Shown here one piece after another: positions 42,499 through 52,711 of a stretch of 64,000 nucleotides of DNA (position 1 is its first letter; each line of letters opens with the position of its first letter). The notes under the pieces were generated by a model. It had not been told where the DNA came from. It made no database searches and saw only the letters and a program-made list of their open reading frames with translations. Source of the DNA: Desulfofalx alkaliphila DSM 12257 (GTDB taxonomy: Bacteria > Bacillota > Desulfotomaculia > Desulfotomaculales > Desulfohalotomaculaceae); the NCBI RefSeq assembly GCF_000711975.1, contig NZ_JONT01000011.1, forward strand, positions 29,888 to 93,887, given 5' to 3'. Both the position numbers and the translations under genes were made by a program.

Positions 42499-42982
42499 AG
42501 TGACTACCTGCCTTATTAATATTTGCTATGCTGCCGTTAACAGCTATCAACCTCTTCCAGCGGCTAAACATTAGCGTAACCACCAGGGCCACTATTAATC
42601 GGGGTACCACCAGTATAATCCAGTTGGCACCCAGCACCATAAAAAGTGCCGTATCTTCAAACAAAGAATGACATACTGCCAAAAAAACATTAATTAAATA
42701 TAAATCGCGAAAATCAAGGTCGCCGCTTTTGGCAGCTTCTAAAATAATACCGGCACCATAACTAATGCCAATAACTAAGCCTGCCATCAAAGGAACGCTT
42801 GATCTATTGGACATTTTATATAGTTTGGTTAACGGATTAAGCAGTGAACTAACCTTATCAAGTAAATTTAGGTCCTTGATAATTTCTAAGAATAACATCA
42901 GGGGAATGATTATGGCTGCCATTATCCAAACCTGCTCCAGACTTCCCTGAAAAGCATCATTAATAAAGGCCGTAAAATCCAA
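42491..42982 (-). CDS. Gate-domain (nucleoside recognition) membrane protein, second of pair
   Basis: 163 residues, four or five helices, with the Gate/SpmB-like signature MAGLVIGISYGAGIILEAAK and ILVVPRLIVALVVTLMFSRW. TTG start behind AAGGAGG. Gate domains (PF07670) form halves of transport-like membrane proteins, as in SpmA/SpmB and FeoB. It follows its partner by 78 bases. Confidence 0.8.
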   Translation of the reverse strand: MDFTAFINDAFQGSLEQVWIMAAIIIPLMLFLEIIKDLNLLDKVSSLLNPLTKLYKMSNRSSVPLMAGLVIGISYGAGIILEAAKSGDLDFRDLYLINVFLAVCHSLFEDTALFMVLGANWIILVVPRLIVALVVTLMFSRWKRLIAVNGSIANINKAGSHYG

Positions 42983-43060
42983 AGCTTATCCTCCTTACAA
43001 GACCTACCGGCAGTGAATAGCCGTTAATCCAAATGTAGTTAAGGCCCCTTGCCAAAAAAT

Positions 43061-43480
43061 TTAAAGGGCAAAATTTAACACCACCGCACTTAATATAGAA
43101 AGAACAAGTCTAATAATAACAATAGGTGTTCCGTTTACACCGGTACGCTTGCATATGGCTGTTTCTACAAATATACTGTGGCAAATTAGCAGCATCACCG
43201 CCAGAATGGTTATTTGTTTATGGGTCAGTGAAAGGGACACCATCACCCCAATGGCTGCGTAAATGTTTAGGAAATAACCCATAATTATGGCTAAAGATGC
43301 TTCTCCGGGAAGCCCAAGGTAATGCATAAAAGGTTGGCAGACCCCGGCCAACCAATCAAACAAGGGTGTATGGCTTAAAAAGGTCACAAATATATAAACC
43401 GGCACCACCACCTTAACCAATTCCCAGGTGGTGCCTATTCCTTTGGTTATTCCGCGCTTGAATGTTTCTGTGGTTACCAT
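43061..43480 (-). CDS. Gate-domain (nucleoside recognition) membrane protein, first of pair
   Basis: 139 residues with an amphipathic N-terminus (ETFKRGITKGIGTTWELVKV) and four helices, including LAIIMGYFLNIYAAIGVMV and LLICHSIFVETAICKRTG. It matches the Gate family. Together with the next gene it would form a two-part transporter-like unit similar in architecture to SpmA-SpmB. Substrate unknown. ATG behind GGGGGC. Confidence 0.8.
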   Translation of the reverse strand: MVTTETFKRGITKGIGTTWELVKVVVPVYIFVTFLSHTPLFDWLAGVCQPFMHYLGLPGEASLAIIMGYFLNIYAAIGVMVSLSLTHKQITILAVMLLICHSIFVETAICKRTGVNGTPIVIIRLVLSILSAVVLNFAL

Positions 43481-43526
43481 GTTGTTAGCCCCCTAAGATG
43501 TCTTGCTACCATTTGGTCTGTCAGGC

Positions 43527-45446
43527 CTAAAGTTTTGCCTTAACGCTCAGTACCCGGTTGTCCTCCACCCGGCGGGTAATTCTTTGCTGATCAAAATATT
43601 CCAGTATTGGAAGGGCGTACTTTCTCGAGGTTTGTAATAGATCTCTGGTTTCTCCAACGGAAATGGTTTTGTTTTCCCTTAAAAAACCAATTATTTTATT
43701 TTTGGCTGCATTTACTGTTTCAGCGTGCCAGTACATATCATCGGTAATTTTGTGTACCCTTTCCACCCGCATTAGATAGGCTAAGTATTCCTGGGCATCC
43801 CCTTGCTTTAATTCCAATTGTTTAACTACTTCTTTCCAAACAGGGGGTTGAAAGCCTTTACTCTTTAATAATTCTTCTATTTTAGCAACATACCGGGCGT
43901 CTTTACCGGTGGGTTGCCCGGTGAAATTCGGCAGGGCCACCGTTTGGGGATTGAGCTCAATGATGCCGTCCTGCTGCATGGTTTGCAGCACAGACTGAAA
44001 TACTTTTGTGCTTTGCCCGGAAAACATTCGGGAGCGCAATTCTTCTTTGGGGAAGCCCTCCCGTATGGAGTATTGTTTGTGATAGTCAGTTAAAGCATCG
44101 GTAATCTGTTGACACCAGTACCGGTAGCGATTGGCCAGCAGCACCAGTTTATTTCCTTCAGCTTTAATTATTTTTACCCTATTGTTTTGGTCCAGAATAT
44201 CGATGGCCTGTTCTGTTTCTGCCTCAGGCATTTTAAGCCCAGAGGAAATTTCAGTTGTATTTAAAGGGACTTGTTGGGCAGATAAAAACTGCTCCACCAG
44301 CTCTTCAGGGCTACCCTTTTCTTTGGTAATTAAGGCTGCAATTACTTCTTGTCTAAAACGCTTGTGTCTTGGGGGGTTGGGGTCAATAACAGTGCCGCCG
44401 CCAATTGTGTGCACAGGTGAGTAACTTCTGATTACAAACCGGTCCCCTTTTCCTGCCACCACCTTGTCTTCCAGTTGAAATTGCACATAGGCTTGCTCTC
44501 CGGGTTGCAATTCCTCCCGATCCAACAATACCACCCGGCCCATTATCTCATCCGTACCGATGTGCAATCTCGTTCTGGTGCGATTTCTTATGGGTCTCTC
44601 TGCGCTTTTTAACAAGTGTAGTTTTGTATCCAGTCGATAGGAAGGGGTTAAGGCCCCCATTGATGAAACAACGTTACCCCGTTCTATCTGTTCTACTTCC
44701 ACCCCCGCAAGATTTACCGCCACCCTTTGCCCGGCCCGGGCACTTTCCACTTTCTTGCCGTGCACCTGTAGACCCCGCACCCGGGTAGTGATAGCAGGGG
44801 GCATAATGACAATTTCATCACCCACAGACAGTTTGCCGGAAATCATTGTACCTGTCACCACTGTACCAAAGCCTGTAACTGAAAACACTCGGTCAATGGG
44901 TAGGCGGATCTGGCCCACTGTGGGCCGTTCTTGTACATTTTCTACCAGGTCATCAATGGTGTTTATCAGTTCCGGTAGGCCTTCCTTTGTCACCGAAGAC
45001 ACCGGGATTATTGGGGCATTTTCAAAGGTAGTGCCGGCTAAAAAATCTTGTACTTCTTCTTTCACCAAATCAAGCCAATCAGCATCCACCAGATCAATTT
45101 TTGTTAACACCACTATGCCCGCTTTTACTTGCAACAGCTGTAAAATGTCAAAGTGCTCCTTGGTCTGGGGCATTACCCCTTCATCGGCGGCAATAACCAG
45201 CAGTACCAAATCTATGCCGCCAACCCCAGCCAGCATATTTTTTATAAAACGTTCGTGCCCCGGTACATCCACTATGCCGGCCCGGCGTCCGCTGGGCAAA
45301 GTTAACGAGGCAAAACCCAATTCAATGGAAATGCCCCGTTCCTTTTCTTCCCGCAGGCGATCTGTTTCTATACCGGTTAATGATTTTATCAGCATGGACT
45401 TGCCATGGTCCACATGACCGGCAGTACCAATAATTACATGTTTCAT
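43527..45446 (-). CDS. selB: Selenocysteine-specific elongation factor SelB
   Basis: 639 residues. GTPase domain with [15 protein letters not shown] (G1), [17 protein letters not shown] (G2), DVPGHERF (G3) and LTKIDLVD (G4). EF-Tu-like domains follow, then four C-terminal winged helices (about 380-639) that read the SECIS hairpin. It delivers Sec-tRNA to UGA codons. The ATG overlaps the selA stop by four bases. Selenoprotein genes, selD and the Sec tRNA are not seen in this window. Confidence 0.96.
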   Translation of the reverse strand: MKHVIIGTAGHVDHGKSMLIKSLTGIETDRLREEKERGISIELGFASLTLPSGRRAGIVDVPGHERFIKNMLAGVGGIDLVLLVIAADEGVMPQTKEHFDILQLLQVKAGIVVLTKIDLVDADWLDLVKEEVQDFLAGTTFENAPIIPVSSVTKEGLPELINTIDDLVENVQERPTVGQIRLPIDRVFSVTGFGTVVTGTMISGKLSVGDEIVIMPPAITTRVRGLQVHGKKVESARAGQRVAVNLAGVEVEQIERGNVVSSMGALTPSYRLDTKLHLLKSAERPIRNRTRTRLHIGTDEIMGRVVLLDREELQPGEQAYVQFQLEDKVVAGKGDRFVIRSYSPVHTIGGGTVIDPNPPRHKRFRQEVIAALITKEKGSPEELVEQFLSAQQVPLNTTEISSGLKMPEAETEQAIDILDQNNRVKIIKAEGNKLVLLANRYRYWCQQITDALTDYHKQYSIREGFPKEELRSRMFSGQSTKVFQSVLQTMQQDGIIELNPQTVALPNFTGQPTGKDARYVAKIEELLKSKGFQPPVWKEVVKQLELKQGDAQEYLAYLMRVERVHKITDDMYWHAETVNAAKNKIIGFLRENKTISVGETRDLLQTSRKYALPILEYFDQQRITRRVEDNRVLSVKAKL

Positions 45447-46867
45447 TGTTTATCACCGCCTTTTAATGGCTGCAGGGCCTCAATTAAGGCCTGTAAAAGC
45501 GGCTGGGTATCATTGGCTTGCAAGGTGCGCACGTCTAACAGCAGCCGGTCGCCTTGCACCCGGCCAATCACCGGTGGATCGCCGGAGCGAAGTCTCTCAG
45601 TCAGCTGTTCCACCGATACATGGCGAGGGCTAACGGCCACCAGACCGGTAGGTAATTGGGCAGTGGGCATTGCCCCACCCCCCACCTGTGATAAGCCCTC
45701 TTCAAAGGTGGTTTGGGCCAGGTCTTTTAGGCCATCGCCTATTGTCTTGGCCAGTTCTGTGGCCCGCCGGTGCAAACTGTCCACCGGCTCAGTAAGCATG
45801 CGCAGGGTAGGTATTTTTTGCAGTGCACCCTCCGGATCCAAGTACTCCCTTAGGGTGGCCTCTAGGGCCGCCACTGTAAATTTGTCTATTCTCACCGCTC
45901 GGGTTAATGGGTTTTTCTTCATTTGATCTATGTATTCTTTTTTACCCACAATAATACCGGCCTGGGGACCACCCAGCAGCTTATCGCCGGAGAAGGTAAC
46001 CACATGGGCTCCATCGGCCACAGTTTGCTGCACAGTGGGCTCATCTGTTAGGCCAAAACTGGCCAGGTTAACTAAAAAACCGCTGCCTAAATCACTCATC
46101 ACAGGCAGTTTGTACTGTTGTCCCAAATGTACCAGTTCCGCCACCCTTGTCTCTTTGGTAAAACCCACGATGCGGTAGTTACTGGTATGTACGTTTAACA
46201 GCAATGCTGTCTCTTCACCTATGGCTTTTTCGTAGTCCTGGGGATAGGTTTTATTGGTGGTTCCCACTTCCACCAGCCTACAGCCGCTTTGTTCCATCAC
46301 TTCCGGTATTCTAAAGGAACCGCCAATTTCTACCAGTTGACCCCGGGAAACTATCACTTCTTTTCCCCTGGCCAAGGTACCCAGTGCCAGCAAAACAGCC
46401 GATGCGTTGTTGTTTACCACCAGTGCCGCCTCAGCCCCGGTAAGTTTGATTAGCAATTCTTCCACCGCACTGTAGCGGGAGCCCCGCTTGCCGGTGTTTA
46501 AATCAATTTCTAAATTGCAGTAGCCACCGGATATTGTTTTTACGGCCTGGCAGGCACTTTCGGCTAACAAAGCCCGGCCTAAGTTAGTGTGCAATACCAC
46601 CCCTGTGGCATTGATCACCGGACGCAGATTAGGCCTCTTCCATTGATTTACTAACTGCAATACATCATCGACAATTGTTTTTAATTGAAGGTCCTGCCCA
46701 TCCCCGGATAATATTTTATTCCGGGCAGTATCCAACACCTTTCTAATGGCACCAACCACTTCAGCACGGGGGTATTCTTTTAACAGTTGTGATATTTCTG
46801 ATTTATTTAAAACTTCATCCACCGCGGGCAGTGCCCGCAGCCTTAGTACCTGTTCAGCCCTCGCCAT
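45443..46867 (-). CDS. selA: L-seryl-tRNA(Sec) selenium transferase SelA
   Basis: 474 residues. PLP-lysine motif [16 protein letters not shown] near residues 291-306, plus [17 protein letters not shown] and [16 protein letters not shown], as in bacterial SelA. It converts seryl-tRNA(Sec) to selenocysteyl-tRNA with selenophosphate. ATG behind GGAGGC. First gene of selA-selB. Confidence 0.96.
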   Translation of the reverse strand: MARAEQVLRLRALPAVDEVLNKSEISQLLKEYPRAEVVGAIRKVLDTARNKILSGDGQDLQLKTIVDDVLQLVNQWKRPNLRPVINATGVVLHTNLGRALLAESACQAVKTISGGYCNLEIDLNTGKRGSRYSAVEELLIKLTGAEAALVVNNNASAVLLALGTLARGKEVIVSRGQLVEIGGSFRIPEVMEQSGCRLVEVGTTNKTYPQDYEKAIGEETALLLNVHTSNYRIVGFTKETRVAELVHLGQQYKLPVMSDLGSGFLVNLASFGLTDEPTVQQTVADGAHVVTFSGDKLLGGPQAGIIVGKKEYIDQMKKNPLTRAVRIDKFTVAALEATLREYLDPEGALQKIPTLRMLTEPVDSLHRRATELAKTIGDGLKDLAQTTFEEGLSQVGGGAMPTAQLPTGLVAVSPRHVSVEQLTERLRSGDPPVIGRVQGDRLLLDVRTLQANDTQPLLQALIEALQPLKGGDKQ

Positions 46868-46884
46868 CTTTGCCTCCGCTTTGC

Positions 46885-47388
46885 TTATTTATTTTTTTCA
46901 TTATAGGACAATCTTTCACCGCTATGCAAGGGAATGGTATTAACCAATTTTGCTGCCCCTTTAGCCGCCGTAAAGATTCCCCTGGCAGCAAGGCTTAGGG
47001 CCGCCTTACCGCCGGCATACGCAACCTTTGTAACATGGGCTGCAGCCTTTTTGGCCAGGTCGGCAGCCACTGCTTTACATACTGCTAAATCCCTCTCTAT
47101 TATATCCAAGGTGAGTTCAAATTTTTCCAGGTATGAGTTTCTTTGCTGGGGTGATATATCTTTTAATATTTTTACCAGCACCGTTAAAGCCACAATGATA
47201 TCATCCAGCTGGCCCAAAACCGGAACAAAACCGGGCACCAAGTCAATGGGTGATAACAAGTAGGCCAAGCCGGCACCCAGCAGTAACTTTTGCTTGCGGG
47301 TAAGTACCATGGTACTGAATATGTTAAATATCAACTTGCCATACACCGCAAAACGCTTGAGCACCGGTGTAAAGTCTATGTTAGACAA
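46885..47388 (-). CDS. DUF1232 (YkvA-like) protein
   Basis: 167-172 residues. The DUF1232 core [20 protein letters not shown] followed by [14 protein letters not shown] is near residues 45-80, with a hydrophobic segment. The C-terminal half is helical and Ala/Lys-rich. An ATG at 47403 sits only about 12 bases after a TATAAT, while the TTG at 47388 has GGGGGTGG upstream, so I prefer the latter. It precedes selA by 17 bases and may be co-transcribed. Confidence 0.8.
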   Translation of the reverse strand: MSNIDFTPVLKRFAVYGKLIFNIFSTMVLTRKQKLLLGAGLAYLLSPIDLVPGFVPVLGQLDDIIVALTVLVKILKDISPQQRNSYLEKFELTLDIIERDLAVCKAVAADLAKKAAAHVTKVAYAGGKAALSLAARGIFTAAKGAAKLVNTIPLHSGERLSYNEKNK

Positions 47389-47488
47389 GCCGCCACCCCC
47401 CATTAGTATTGTAACATTATATGGTAGTATATCAAATTATAAAAGTATCCAGTATAGAAAAAGCTGGTTTGTGCCCCAATGATATAAA

Positions 47489-47517
47489 TATGGGGTGGAC
47501 ATCCGGTCCACCCCATA
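47489..47517 (-). terminator. Terminator at the end of the menaquinone operon
   Basis: TATGGGGTGGAC / GTCCACCCCATA, a 12-bp perfect stem with a five-base loop, followed by TTTATATC on the minus strand. Confidence 0.88.
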
Positions 47518-47519
47518 CT

Positions 47520-47945
47520 TTAGCCCACAAACTTTATTAAATTTAAACCAATTTCTTCACTGAAGGCCCGGTCTACTTGGCCTTCAATGACGTCCAGCAC
47601 TATCTCGCCGGTACAGCTAATAACCGCTTGATTTAAGTGACCGCCAAAGGCCTTGTAGGTGCTGTCTGTTAAGGTTATATGTAAATGCAGGTAAACTTCG
47701 CCGTTCATTTCTGAAATATTTCCGGTCAATGAGGCAATTTCCATATCGCCGGTGACCTCTTTTGAATGATATTTTTTTGTGCCCGATTCAAAAATTCCAA
47801 TTACCGCTTTATTTATGGCACCAATGCCGGTAACAGTGCCCAATTTAATAGCATTTTGCCGGCAAACGGCCTTTATTGATTCAATAACCTCGTCGCCCTT
47901 ATCTAACCGCAGCACATACTTATTTCCAAACTTTTGGTACTCCAT
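47520..47945 (-). CDS. PPC (DUF296) domain protein
   Basis: 141 residues. The PPC/DUF296 fold is marked by YVLRLDKGDEVIESI, LGTVTGIGAINKAVIG and VYLHLHITLTD, with AFGGHLNQAVIS (metal-site histidines). In plants the domain joins AT-hook DNA-binding proteins; bacterial single-domain members have unknown roles. It is 16 bases after mqnC and in front of the operon terminator, so it belongs to the menaquinone operon. A link to the pathway is inference. Confidence 0.88.
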   Translation of the reverse strand: MEYQKFGNKYVLRLDKGDEVIESIKAVCRQNAIKLGTVTGIGAINKAVIGIFESGTKKYHSKEVTGDMEIASLTGNISEMNGEVYLHLHITLTDSTYKAFGGHLNQAVISCTGEIVLDVIEGQVDRAFSEEIGLNLIKFVG

Positions 47946-47961
47946 GATAACAGCCCCTTTT

Positions 47962-49032
47962 TTAATAGTATCTCAATATATCATAATGGGTGTTGCGCTG
48001 GGCCGGACGGTAGCCGGCATCTTTTATGCAGTGAATAATCTCTTCCATTGGCACCCAATTGGATACCCCGGCGGCCCTAACCACATTTTCTTCTAACATG
48101 GTACTGCCGAAGTCATTGGCGCCAAAGGAAAGAGCCACCTGTGCCAACCTGGCCCCTTGGGTTACCCAAGAAGCTTGAATGTTGGGCACGTTATCCAGCA
48201 TTAATCTGGACACCGCCAGCGTCTTTAAATATTCCACTCCACCGGCGGTGTTTCCGCCCAGTTGGGTATTCTTTGGTTGATAGCTCCAGGGGATAAAAGC
48301 AGTAAATCCCCCGGTCTCGTCCTGGGCATCACGCACCCTTAACATGTGCAGTACCCGCTCCTCCGGAGTTTCCACATGACCGAACATCATGGTGGCGGTG
48401 GTTTTCATTCCCAGCAGATGAGCTTGTTTCATCACTTCTATCCACTGCTGCCAAGTAATTTTATTGGGACTGATAGCCTTGCGCACCCTGTTAACCAGTA
48501 TTTCCGCCCCACCGCCCGGTAGAGAATCTAAACCGGCATCTTTCAATTGCCGCAGCACTTCAGCAATGGTTAAGCCTGATCTCTCTGCCATGTAAACCAC
48601 TTCCGGCGGGGAAAAGGAATGAATATGAATATTATAGCGACTTTTAATGGAGCGCAGCATATCCAGGTAGTAGTCTAAACCCAATTGGGGATGCATACCA
48701 CCTTGGATCAGCACCATTGTACCGCCCACCGCCAGAGTCTGCTCTATTTTTTCAAACAGTTGTTCTTGTGATAAAATATATGCGTCGCTGTCGCTTTCAT
48801 CCCGGTAAAAGGCACAAAACTTACATTTACAGCGACAAACATTGGTATAGTTTATGTTGCGGTCAATTACAAAGGTAACGGTTTTATCCGGGTGTTTTTG
48901 CTGGCGAACAGCATTGGCCCCTTGGCCTAAAAGGATTAAATCAGAGCAGGATAGGAGGGCTACACCCTCTTGTAAATTTAATCGCTCACCCTGTACCGCC
49001 CTTTGAATGATTTCGCTGACATCACTTGCCAA
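47962..49032 (-). CDS. mqnC: Dehypoxanthine futalosine cyclase MqnC
   Basis: About 356 residues. Radical SAM cysteines C-x3-C-x2-C in NVCRCKCKFCAF, then GGTMVLIQGGMHPQLGLDYY and GLDSLPGGGAEIL. It cyclises dehypoxanthine futalosine in menaquinone synthesis. The TTG at 49032 has GGGGTGA five bases upstream and overlaps mqnA's end by 11 bases; an upstream start at 49062 would add ten residues. Confidence 0.95.
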   Translation of the reverse strand: MASDVSEIIQRAVQGERLNLQEGVALLSCSDLILLGQGANAVRQQKHPDKTVTFVIDRNINYTNVCRCKCKFCAFYRDESDSDAYILSQEQLFEKIEQTLAVGGTMVLIQGGMHPQLGLDYYLDMLRSIKSRYNIHIHSFSPPEVVYMAERSGLTIAEVLRQLKDAGLDSLPGGGAEILVNRVRKAISPNKITWQQWIEVMKQAHLLGMKTTATMMFGHVETPEERVLHMLRVRDAQDETGGFTAFIPWSYQPKNTQLGGNTAGGVEYLKTLAVSRLMLDNVPNIQASWVTQGARLAQVALSFGANDFGSTMLEENVVRAAGVSNWVPMEEIIHCIKDAGYRPAQRNTHYDILRYY

Positions 49033-49873
49033 CGTCTTCACCCCAAACTGCCAACCGTACACGTTCTTCTATCAAGCCGCTTTTGTAGGCATAATCATAA
49101 AAAGTAATCAGCGCCCGTTGGTGATCTTCGCCAAATTCATGGCGGATAATGTTAAAGTACTCTTCTAATAACTTTTTGGGTAAACCGCTTTTACTTCTGG
49201 CCACTTCTACCAGAGTTGACTTTTGCTGCAAACTCAATAGCTTGGAGCGGTATAAGGTTTCCCCCACCTGTGCTACCTTTTCAGGGTTATTATCTGCAAA
49301 TTCTTTGCGAATAACCCAAAGGGCATACACCATTTTTTCACCGGTAAACTGATACCACGCCTCACCAAGGTCTGTTACAAGAAAGGGCAGATTTCCCTTT
49401 CTAATTTGCTGATTTGCCAGCATAGCGTCGTCACCGATAAGAAGTACTGCGTCGGCGCTGTTAATCATGCTGTCAAAATCCGGTTCCATGGTAGTATATT
49501 TCACTTCCACATGGAAATAGTGCTCAAACAGTATTTTTAACAGGGCCACTGAAGTGGCCGATGAGGAAGTTAATGCAACCTTTTTTCCATCCAGTTCAGT
49601 TACCGGCACCCTACTAAATAACAGTACACTGGTCACCTTTCCTTCTGCACTAATTGATAGGTTAGGTAAAACGTAACATTTATCAGCGTGACGGGCGTAT
49701 TCAATAGATGATACCGGGGTAATATCAAGTTCTCCATTTAAAAACATTTGATTTAATTTTGCCGGGGGACCCTTTATCAGTTCAGCTTCCAGAGGCAGTT
49801 GCCCCTCCACCAGTGCGTGGTATACAGGCATGCAGTTAATATACTCAAGCTGCCCTAACCGAAGTTTAGACAC
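49022..49873 (-). CDS. mqnA: Chorismate dehydratase MqnA
   Basis: 283 residues of the periplasmic-binding-protein-like MqnA family: RLGQLEYINCMPVYHAL at the start, ITPVSSIEYARHADKC, VALTSSSATSVALLKIL, and VLLIGDDAML. It makes 3-[(1-carboxyvinyl)oxy]benzoate from chorismate, the first futalosine-pathway step. GTG start behind GGGGGAGGG, directly after the mqnE stop. Confidence 0.95.
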   Translation of the reverse strand: MSKLRLGQLEYINCMPVYHALVEGQLPLEAELIKGPPAKLNQMFLNGELDITPVSSIEYARHADKCYVLPNLSISAEGKVTSVLLFSRVPVTELDGKKVALTSSSATSVALLKILFEHYFHVEVKYTTMEPDFDSMINSADAVLLIGDDAMLANQQIRKGNLPFLVTDLGEAWYQFTGEKMVYALWVIRKEFADNNPEKVAQVGETLYRSKLLSLQQKSTLVEVARSKSGLPKKLLEEYFNIIRHEFGEDHQRALITFYDYAYKSGLIEERVRLAVWGEDVGK

Positions 49874-50986
49874 TTAAAAACCCTCCCCCAATACGTTATA
49901 TAAGGTGTCTCGTTCAACGGGATAGCGACCGGCACCCTTTATCAATTCAATTAACTTATTTTTGGGCATATACTGGTCTGTGTCAGCCCCTGCATCATGG
50001 GCAATATTTTCTTCCATCACTGTTCCGTCTAAGTCATCCACGCCAAATGACAGTGATACTTGGGCAATTTTAGTACCAAACATTATCCAGTAAGATTTAA
50101 TGTGATCAAAATTATCAAGCAGCAACCGTGATATGGCATAGGTCTTTAAGTCATCATACCCGGTGGCCCTATTTAATTTCAGCCTTTCTAATTCAGTGTT
50201 TCTCGGGTGAAACCTAAGGGGAATAAATGCAAGGAAACCACCGGTTTCATCCTGGGCAGACCTTAAAGCCAGCATATGTTCTATTCGTTCTTCAATGGTC
50301 TCTATATGGCCATACAACATGGTGGCATTGGTAGGCATTCCAATCCGATGAGCCGCTTTGTGTATTTCAAGCCAGCGTTCACCGGATATCTTTTTATCAC
50401 AAATGACGCTGCGCACCCGGGGCGAAAAAATCTCTGCCCCTCCGCCGGGCAGCGAATCCAGACCGGCTTCCTTTAATATACCAAGCACTTCTTCCACTGC
50501 CATCTTATGCAGCTGGGCCAAGTAATCTACCTCCACCGCAGTGAACGATTGAATCATTACACCCGGCAGCGCAGTACGTACCCGCTTTAACATCTCCACA
50601 TAGTAATCTAACTTTAATTCCGGGTGCATACCACCAACTATGTGAATCTCTGTTATATTTTTATCGGCACACGAGCGAGCCTTTTGCTCAATTTCATCCA
50701 GCGAAAGTATATAAGACTTGGGGTGATCCGCATCTCTTCCAAAGGCACAAAGTTTACAACGATTTTCACAAATGTTAGTGTGATTAATATGCCGGTTAAC
50801 TATGAAATAGGTGTTATGACCGTTTTTGCGTTCCCGTACCATGTTAGCCAGGGCACCTATAGTCAACAGATCGTTAGACCGGTATAGTCTAAGGGCATCT
50901 TCAGCATCCAGTCTTATACCCTGTTGTACTTTCTCCACTATATCATTTAGTTCAGCGTTATAAAATAGCTGTTCCAATGGTTTCAT
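49874..50986 (-). CDS. mqnE: Aminofutalosine synthase MqnE
   Basis: About 370 residues. Radical SAM cysteines in NICENRCKLCAF, then HIVGGMHPELKLDYYVEML and GLDSLPGGGAEIF. It joins MqnA's product to SAM-derived adenosine. MqnC is its paralogue, and the two differ at EIHIVGG versus VLIQGG. The ATG at 50986 directly follows AAGGAG; an earlier start at 51052 would overlap mqnP and add an unlike N-terminus. Confidence 0.94.
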   Translation of the reverse strand: MKPLEQLFYNAELNDIVEKVQQGIRLDAEDALRLYRSNDLLTIGALANMVRERKNGHNTYFIVNRHINHTNICENRCKLCAFGRDADHPKSYILSLDEIEQKARSCADKNITEIHIVGGMHPELKLDYYVEMLKRVRTALPGVMIQSFTAVEVDYLAQLHKMAVEEVLGILKEAGLDSLPGGGAEIFSPRVRSVICDKKISGERWLEIHKAAHRIGMPTNATMLYGHIETIEERIEHMLALRSAQDETGGFLAFIPLRFHPRNTELERLKLNRATGYDDLKTYAISRLLLDNFDHIKSYWIMFGTKIAQVSLSFGVDDLDGTVMEENIAHDAGADTDQYMPKNKLIELIKGAGRYPVERDTLYNVLGEGF

Positions 50987-51020
50987 CTCCTTAGTCCCAC
51001 CAAATATTTTGTTACTGCTG

Positions 51021-51890
51021 TTATATAAGTATCTCAACCAAGGTGGCAACAAACATAACCACGCTTAGCATGCCGTTTAAAGTGAAAAATGCTACGCCAC
51101 CCCGGGATAGGTCGTCTGGCTTAACGAGGCGGTGTTGTTGAAAAAGTAGTGCCAGTGCAATGGCCACCCCGATAAAGTAAAATATGCCTAGGTTTAATAC
51201 CATACCGGTGGATATAAAAAATACCGGAGCTATAACATGAAAGAGTCTTGATATTTTCAAGGCCGTTGCAATTCCAAAGCGAGCGGGTATGGAATGCACA
51301 GCGTATTGTTTGTCAAAATGATAGTCGTCACAGGCATAAATAATATCAAAACCGGCCACCCAAAAGGTTACTCCCAGGCCCAACAGTATGGGGGCCAATT
51401 CAAAATAGCCCGAAATTGCTATCCATGCTCCCACCGGGGCAATGGCCAAGGTGGCACCCAAAAACAAATGGCAACCCCAGGTGAACCGTTTAGTATAAGG
51501 ATAAATCACCAAGGCAGCCACCGCCAAGGGCAACAACTTAAAGGCCAAGGGCGTAAGTTGGTAGGCAGATACCATTAACAGTAGCAGTGACAAGACAACA
51601 TAAACCCACACCTCTTGAACCGATAATTGCCCTTTGGGCAAGGCACGGTTGGCTGTACGGGGGTTTTTGGCATCAATATGACGATCAATTATTCGGTTTA
51701 AGGACATGGCTGCGGTACGAGCACCGACCATGGCCAGTGTAATCCAAAGAATGTCGGAACCGGAAGGTATTCTCTGCTCCACCAGCATTGCACCGATATA
51801 GGCAAAGGGAAGGGCAAATATGGTGTGCTCAAATTTAATCATTTCTAAAAAGATACGAATTTTGCTAGCCGGTACTGTATTAGAAGCCAT
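51021..51890 (-). CDS. mqnP: Futalosine-pathway prenyltransferase MqnP (UbiA family)
   Basis: 289 residues with eight or nine helices. The two prenyl-diphosphate/Mg motifs of UbiA enzymes are NRIIDRHIDAKN near 62-73 and DIIYACDDYHFDKQYAVHSI near 185. It attaches the polyprenyl tail to the naphthoate precursor at the membrane. It lies between menG and mqnE in the operon. Confidence 0.92.
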   Translation of the reverse strand: MASNTVPASKIRIFLEMIKFEHTIFALPFAYIGAMLVEQRIPSGSDILWITLAMVGARTAAMSLNRIIDRHIDAKNPRTANRALPKGQLSVQEVWVYVVLSLLLLMVSAYQLTPLAFKLLPLAVAALVIYPYTKRFTWGCHLFLGATLAIAPVGAWIAISGYFELAPILLGLGVTFWVAGFDIIYACDDYHFDKQYAVHSIPARFGIATALKISRLFHVIAPVFFISTGMVLNLGIFYFIGVAIALALLFQQHRLVKPDDLSRGGVAFFTLNGMLSVVMFVATLVEILI

Positions 51891-51959
51891 CTTGTACCCA
51901 CTTCCAGTTCACCGTTTCTATATTGTTATAAACCATGGTGTCACCTCATTTTGTATATA

Positions 51960-52703
51960 TTACTTTGTACCCACATGTACCGACACAATACCGCCGGTAA
52001 GTTCGTAATATTTGGCATCTTTTAAGCCCGTCTCTATAAACAGGTCATTTATCTCCCTTTGATGCGGAAATACTTTTAATGATTGCGGCAGGTAACTGTA
52101 GGGACCGTCTTTTCCTACACCTATTTTGCCCAGCAGGGGCAGTATCCGCTCAAAATACAAGTAATAAGCCTGTTTAAATATTGGTACACTGGGCTTGGAC
52201 AGCTCCAAGGATACAACTTTACCGCCAGGTTTTACCACCCGGCGCATTTCTTCTATTGTCTTTTTAATGTCGGGCACATTTCTTAGGGCAAAACCAATGG
52301 TGGCACAATCAAAGGTATTGTCCTCCAAGGGAAGGTCAATGGCATTACCTTGTTTTAATTGAATAATATCCTTGTAGGGTGTGCGGGAAATATTTTTTTG
52401 CCCCACTGCTAACATATCTTCGCAAAAATCTATTCCCAGTACTTGTCCCCCATGGCCAACCACCTTGGCTTGCTCAATACATAACATGCCGGTGCCACAG
52501 GCCACATCAAGGCCAATGCCGCCGGGTTTAAGCTGACATTGTGCCACCGCAAAACGGCGCCAATACTTATCCCGATTAAATGACAGCACCGTATTCAGCA
52601 GGTCGTAGCGGTGGGCAATGGATGAAAATATCGATTGTACATACTCTTCTTTGTTGCGGTATTTACTGGGTATTTGCAGTTGATTGTCATCTTTTTTTCC
52701 CAT
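51960..52703 (-). CDS. menG: Demethylmenaquinone methyltransferase
   Basis: 247 residues of the UbiE/MenG family: FSSIAHRYDLLNTVLSFNRD, SAM motif LDVACGTGMLCIEQA, and VVKPGGKVVSLELSKP. It methylates demethylmenaquinone to menaquinone, the final step. It follows the prenyl-synthase-like gene by eight bases and precedes mqnP by 69. Confidence 0.95.
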   Translation of the reverse strand: MGKKDDNQLQIPSKYRNKEEYVQSIFSSIAHRYDLLNTVLSFNRDKYWRRFAVAQCQLKPGGIGLDVACGTGMLCIEQAKVVGHGGQVLGIDFCEDMLAVGQKNISRTPYKDIIQLKQGNAIDLPLEDNTFDCATIGFALRNVPDIKKTIEEMRRVVKPGGKVVSLELSKPSVPIFKQAYYLYFERILPLLGKIGVGKDGPYSYLPQSLKVFPHQREINDLFIETGLKDAKYYELTGGIVSVHVGTK

Positions 52704-52711
52704 ATGCTAAG

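Noticed and set aside
46868..46884. A Sec tRNA next to selA-selB
   Set aside because: The gaps around selA and selB are too short, and no tRNA-like fold was seen in nearby intergenic sequence.
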